DNA of 64,000 nt from a bacterium (lineage in GTDB: Bacteria; Cyanobacteriota; Vampirovibrionia; Gastranaerophilales; Gastranaerophilaceae). The position numbers and the translations under genes are program-made. Numbering within the stretch: position 1 is the first letter of the stretch; each line of letters starts with the position of its first letter. The stretch lies in assembly GCA_017942035.1 (NCBI GenBank), contig JAGAVG010000043.1:79127-143126 (forward strand), read 5' to 3'. The notes below the pieces were generated by a model. That model worked only from the letters and a program-made list of their open reading frames with translations, made no database searches and was not told the DNA's origin. Below, piece by piece: positions 61,632 through 64,000 of this stretch.

Positions 61632-61693
61632 TTCTCGTTCCCCAACTAAAATTTAATTTCAACTATTTTCCCCATGATAAAACTTATCTTTTT

Positions 61694-62629
61694 TTATTTT
61701 CTAATACATCTGGCAATTCTTAATTTTGCACTTCTTGAAGGCGGATTAAGTTTTATCTCTTCATCACTTGCAGTTATCGGTTTTTTATTAACTATCTCCA
61801 GAACCGGCGGCGGACAATGGCAAATCATCTGATTTTTATCGCAATGGCACCGCTGCGAATGATATTTGAATAAGTGTTTCACTACTCTATCCTCCAGTGA
61901 GTGAAAACTTATTACACTTATTATAGCACCAAAACTCAGTAAGTCCAACACATCATTTAAAGTATTTTTTACATTTGTTAACTCATGGTTAACTTCTATC
62001 CTAATTGCCTGAAATACACGTGTGGCAGGGTGTATAGAAGATTTTATATGAGGAGTGCAGTTAACTATTAAATTGGCAAGTTCGCCAGTTGTATTAATAC
62101 TTTTAACCCTTCTTTCTTCGACTATTTTTTTTGCTATTCTTTTTGAAAATCTCTCTTCTCCATATTCAGAAAAAATCCTTATTAAATCATCTTCGCTGTA
62201 TGAGTTTACAACATCATAGGCTGAAAATTCCGCATCCTGATTGAATCGCATATCAAGCGGAGCATCTTTAGAAAAAGAAAAACCTCTTTCAGCTTTATTA
62301 AACTGATGGAATGAAGCTCCCAGGTCAAAAAGTACGCCGCCGGTGATTTTTTCTATACCGAGTTTATGTAACGTTTCCTTAATATTTGTGTAAGAATTTT
62401 TTACAATTGTTAAGTTTTTGTAATCTTTTAATCTTTCTGAAGCTGCATCAATGGCATCTTGATCAACATCAAATGCAATCAAACGGCCGTCAGGCTGAAT
62501 TCTTTTTAATATGAGCTCGCTATGTCCTCCTCCGCCAAGAGTGCAATCAACATATATTTTGCCTGGTTCACAATTTAATGCATCAACGGCTTCATTTTTC
62601 ATTACTGTATAATGTTTAAAATCTGTCAT
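61694..62629 (-). CDS. rsmH: 16S rRNA (cytosine1402-N4)-methyltransferase
   Basis: 311 residues. YVDCTLGGGGHSELIL is the SAM motif, GVLFDLGASFHQFNKAERGFSF and FHSLEDRVVKHLFK are RsmH/MraW-specific, with a Cys/His patch (CHCDKNQMICHCPPP). It methylates C1402 of 16S rRNA and heads the division operon in many bacteria. On the minus strand a TGATATGAT extended -10 ends six bases before the ATG, so it is probably leaderless. Divergent from the thioredoxin gene. Confidence 0.95.
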   Translation of the reverse strand: MTDFKHYTVMKNEAVDALNCEPGKIYVDCTLGGGGHSELILKRIQPDGRLIAFDVDQDAIDAASERLKDYKNLTIVKNSYTNIKETLHKLGIEKITGGVLFDLGASFHQFNKAERGFSFSKDAPLDMRFNQDAEFSAYDVVNSYSEDDLIRIFSEYGEERFSKRIAKKIVEERRVKSINTTGELANLIVNCTPHIKSSIHPATRVFQAIRIEVNHELTNVKNTLNDVLDLLSFGAIISVISFHSLEDRVVKHLFKYHSQRCHCDKNQMICHCPPPVLEIVNKKPITASDEEIKLNPPSRSAKLRIARCIRK

Positions 62630-62635
62630 GTGCTT

Positions 62636-62644
62636 ATCATATCA
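62636..62644 (-). promoter_or_regulatory. Extended -10 of a leaderless rsmH promoter
   Basis: On the minus strand, TGATATGAT (TGn plus TATGAT) ends six bases before the rsmH ATG. Confidence 0.55.
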
Positions 62645-62717
62645 TAAAAAATTATCCGGTTGGAGTTATAAAAATTTGAATTTTAAGTTATTATATGAAT
62701 TGTTAAGGAGAGAAATT

Positions 62718-63107
62718 ATGAAGAAAAACATGATTACAATTTTAGTTGTATTTTTGGTTCCGCTAATTGCATACTGGGTTTTGTCTAGAAATACTGAAAC
62801 AGTAGCAAAGCAGGTTCAGGTTAATGGAAAACCGCAGGTAATAAAATTTACTTCAGCAATGTGCCGTGATTGTCAGGAAATGAACAAAATTTTTGCTGAA
62901 ATTTTCCCTAAATATGGAGAAACCATTGTATTAACAGAAATTCCGGTACAAAATAAATCATCATTTAATAATTCACAGATTAAGAAATATAATGTAACTT
63001 TAGTTCCGACAATTATTTTGTTAGATTCAACGGGAAATCAGGTAGATAGGATAGAAGGTGCAATACCGAAAGAACAGATGGATAAAAAATTGGGAGATTT
63101 AAAATAA
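62718..63107 (+). CDS. Membrane-anchored thioredoxin-like protein
   Basis: 129 residues from ATG 62718 (AAGGAG upstream). An N-terminal helix (MITILVVFLVPLIAYWVL) anchors a thioredoxin fold with active site CRDC in FTSAMCRDCQEM and the cis-Pro in VTLVPTIILLD. It overlaps ccdA by one base. It probably receives electrons from CcdA and reduces disulfides outside the cytoplasm. Confidence 0.87.
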   Translation: MKKNMITILVVFLVPLIAYWVLSRNTETVAKQVQVNGKPQVIKFTSAMCRDCQEMNKIFAEIFPKYGETIVLTEIPVQNKSSFNNSQIKKYNVTLVPTIILLDSTGNQVDRIEGAIPKEQMDKKLGDLK

Positions 63108-63808
63108 TGGAGAACTTAACGGCGCTTTTTACGGGTGAAACAAGTTTATTGTTGTTATTCGGACTATCATTTTTGGGCGGTCTGGTTGCATCTGTATCGC
63201 CGTGTTCTCTTGCCATGCTGCCTATTATAATCGGTTATGTCGGAGGTTATTCCAAAGAAAAACCGGTAACAACATTTTTCCAAACATTATCATTTGTTTT
63301 AGGAACGGCAATTATTTTTTCTATCATAGGAATACTCTGCGCAGTGACCGGCAAAGTGTTTATTGCATTTGCCGGTGGTTATTTTGGGATAATTCTTGCG
63401 GGAATAATTATGGTTATGGGCTTGAAACTCATTGGGTTTCTTGATTTTGAAATGCCGGTACTGATAAAAGAACTTCCGACCGGAAAAATTCAGAATAATT
63501 TTCTTTATCCGGTATTATTAGGAGGAACATTTGCACTTATCGGAACCCCTTGTTCAACCCCGATTCTGGCAGGAATTATGGCATTTGCATCACTTTCGGC
63601 AAGTATCGGACAGGCTATTTTGATGCTGTTTTTATTTTCTCTGGGACAGGGATTGATTCTTATTCTTGCCGGAGTTTTGACTTCACGCCTAAAGACCTGG
63701 AAAAACTTCTATGCCCTTTCTGATATGCTTATGAAATTCAGCGGTTTTTTACTCGTTTTGTCATCAGCGTATATTTTCTATAAGATTTTTTTACCGCTTG
63801 TTGGCTAA
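63107..63808 (+). CDS. ccdA: CcdA-type thiol-disulfide transmembrane protein
   Basis: 233 residues, six membrane helices. The two redox cysteines lie in SPCSLAMLPIIIGYVGGY and GTPCSTPILAGIMAF, the symmetrical positions of CcdA/DsbD-beta. It moves reducing power from cytoplasmic thioredoxin to the periplasmic partner, here almost certainly the preceding gene's product. Role in cytochrome maturation or general disulfide reduction cannot be separated. Confidence 0.92.
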   Translation: MENLTALFTGETSLLLLFGLSFLGGLVASVSPCSLAMLPIIIGYVGGYSKEKPVTTFFQTLSFVLGTAIIFSIIGILCAVTGKVFIAFAGGYFGIILAGIIMVMGLKLIGFLDFEMPVLIKELPTGKIQNNFLYPVLLGGTFALIGTPCSTPILAGIMAFASLSASIGQAILMLFLFSLGQGLILILAGVLTSRLKTWKNFYALSDMLMKFSGFLLVLSSAYIFYKIFLPLVG

Positions 63809-63844
63809 ATTTTAAAGTAAAATAAATTGCGTAAAATAAATTGC

Positions 63845-64000
63845 AAACTCGCACCAAATTTTATATTTTGGTGCGAGTTTTTTATAGCCTTATTATACAA
63901 TATTTTCAACCACATTTCAAGTGTTCGTTTGTCGTTTTTTGATGATTTTTGGAATTTTGAGAAGGTATGTTTTAGTGAGTTTCAGGCCTATTCGCACCAA
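63845..64000 (+). repeat. Prepilin-upstream element, copy 3 (cut by the window end)
   Basis: Right arm TATATTTTGGTGCGAGT at 63862-63878; the distal arm begins at 63990, i.e. 128 bases later as in copies 1 and 2. Here the distal arm reads ATTCGCACCAA, which would pair by a G-T wobble. The left arm (63846-63857) is perfect here. The window ends inside the distal arm. Confidence 0.9.

Overview
The window is AT-rich (roughly one third G+C by eye), densely coded bacterial DNA with Gram-negative envelope genes (kdsB for CMP-Kdo, a barrel-type outer-membrane protein, LPS/O-antigen-type sugar genes). Two genes point to the cyanobacterial lineage: a Ycf23/DUF561 protein and an RpaB/Ycf27-type response regulator. 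There are no photosynthesis genes, but there are several short or odd proteins and prepilin-like proteins carrying an FTLAEVLITLGIIG signature. My best placement, by inference, is a non-photosynthetic gut relative of Cyanobacteria (Vampirovibrionia/Melainabacteria, order Gastranaerophilales).

Layout. 1-8300: end of a CheR-like methyltransferase, ycf23, a DegP-like protease, prepilin-like gene 1, the accD-accA-prmA-kdsB run, the RpaB-like regulator and tRNA-His. 8317-20325: a surface-sugar cluster, all on the plus strand. It holds a WbsX-type protein, the CDP-3,6-dideoxyhexose genes rfbF-rfbG-rfbH with a glycosyltransferase/acetyltransferase fusion, a nucleotide-sugar epimerase, then an HpcH-type aldolase, SDR, dehydroquinate-synthase-like cyclase, HAD phosphatase and ThDP enzyme. 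21370-26438: four glycosyltransferase-type genes. 26447-29390 (minus): M48 protease, two YbjQ-like proteins, HAD hydrolase, TPR protein. 29652-44485: housekeeping genes (coaE, proS, rpmB, rsmD), fixCX, glucokinase, a glycosyltransferase, a sodium/alanine symporter and lineage-specific hypotheticals. 44646-48355: a 51-aa protein, prepilin-like gene 2, BioD-like protein, Xer recombinase and a small secreted protein. 48365-63808: aroC, proB, tyrA, an EF-hand protein, an outer-membrane barrel, hisS, glyQ, two APC permeases, clpP, rsmH-ftsL-like and a thioredoxin-CcdA pair.

The most unusual features are not ordinary genes. (1) A 145-bp element with 17-bp terminal inverted repeats occurs three times; two copies lie just upstream of the prepilin-like genes and the third runs off the window end. 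In copy 1 the right arm co-varies with the distal arm. (2) A palindromic dispersed repeat sits in frame inside prepilin-like gene 2, with a stop codon of the intergenic copy changed to a sense codon. (3) A G12 tract lies at the end of the cyclase-like gene, just before the start of the next gene, and a G11 tract lies upstream of a hypothetical gene; both look like contingency (phase-variation) tracts. (4) At least six genes have a -10 box 6-8 bases before the start codon and no Shine-Dalgarno, implying leaderless mRNAs. (5) The aldolase-SDR-cyclase-phosphatase-ThDP block beside rfbFGH looks like a pathway to a branched or carbocyclic surface sugar that I cannot match to a described one. No CRISPR array, rRNA, insertion sequence or prophage was seen.
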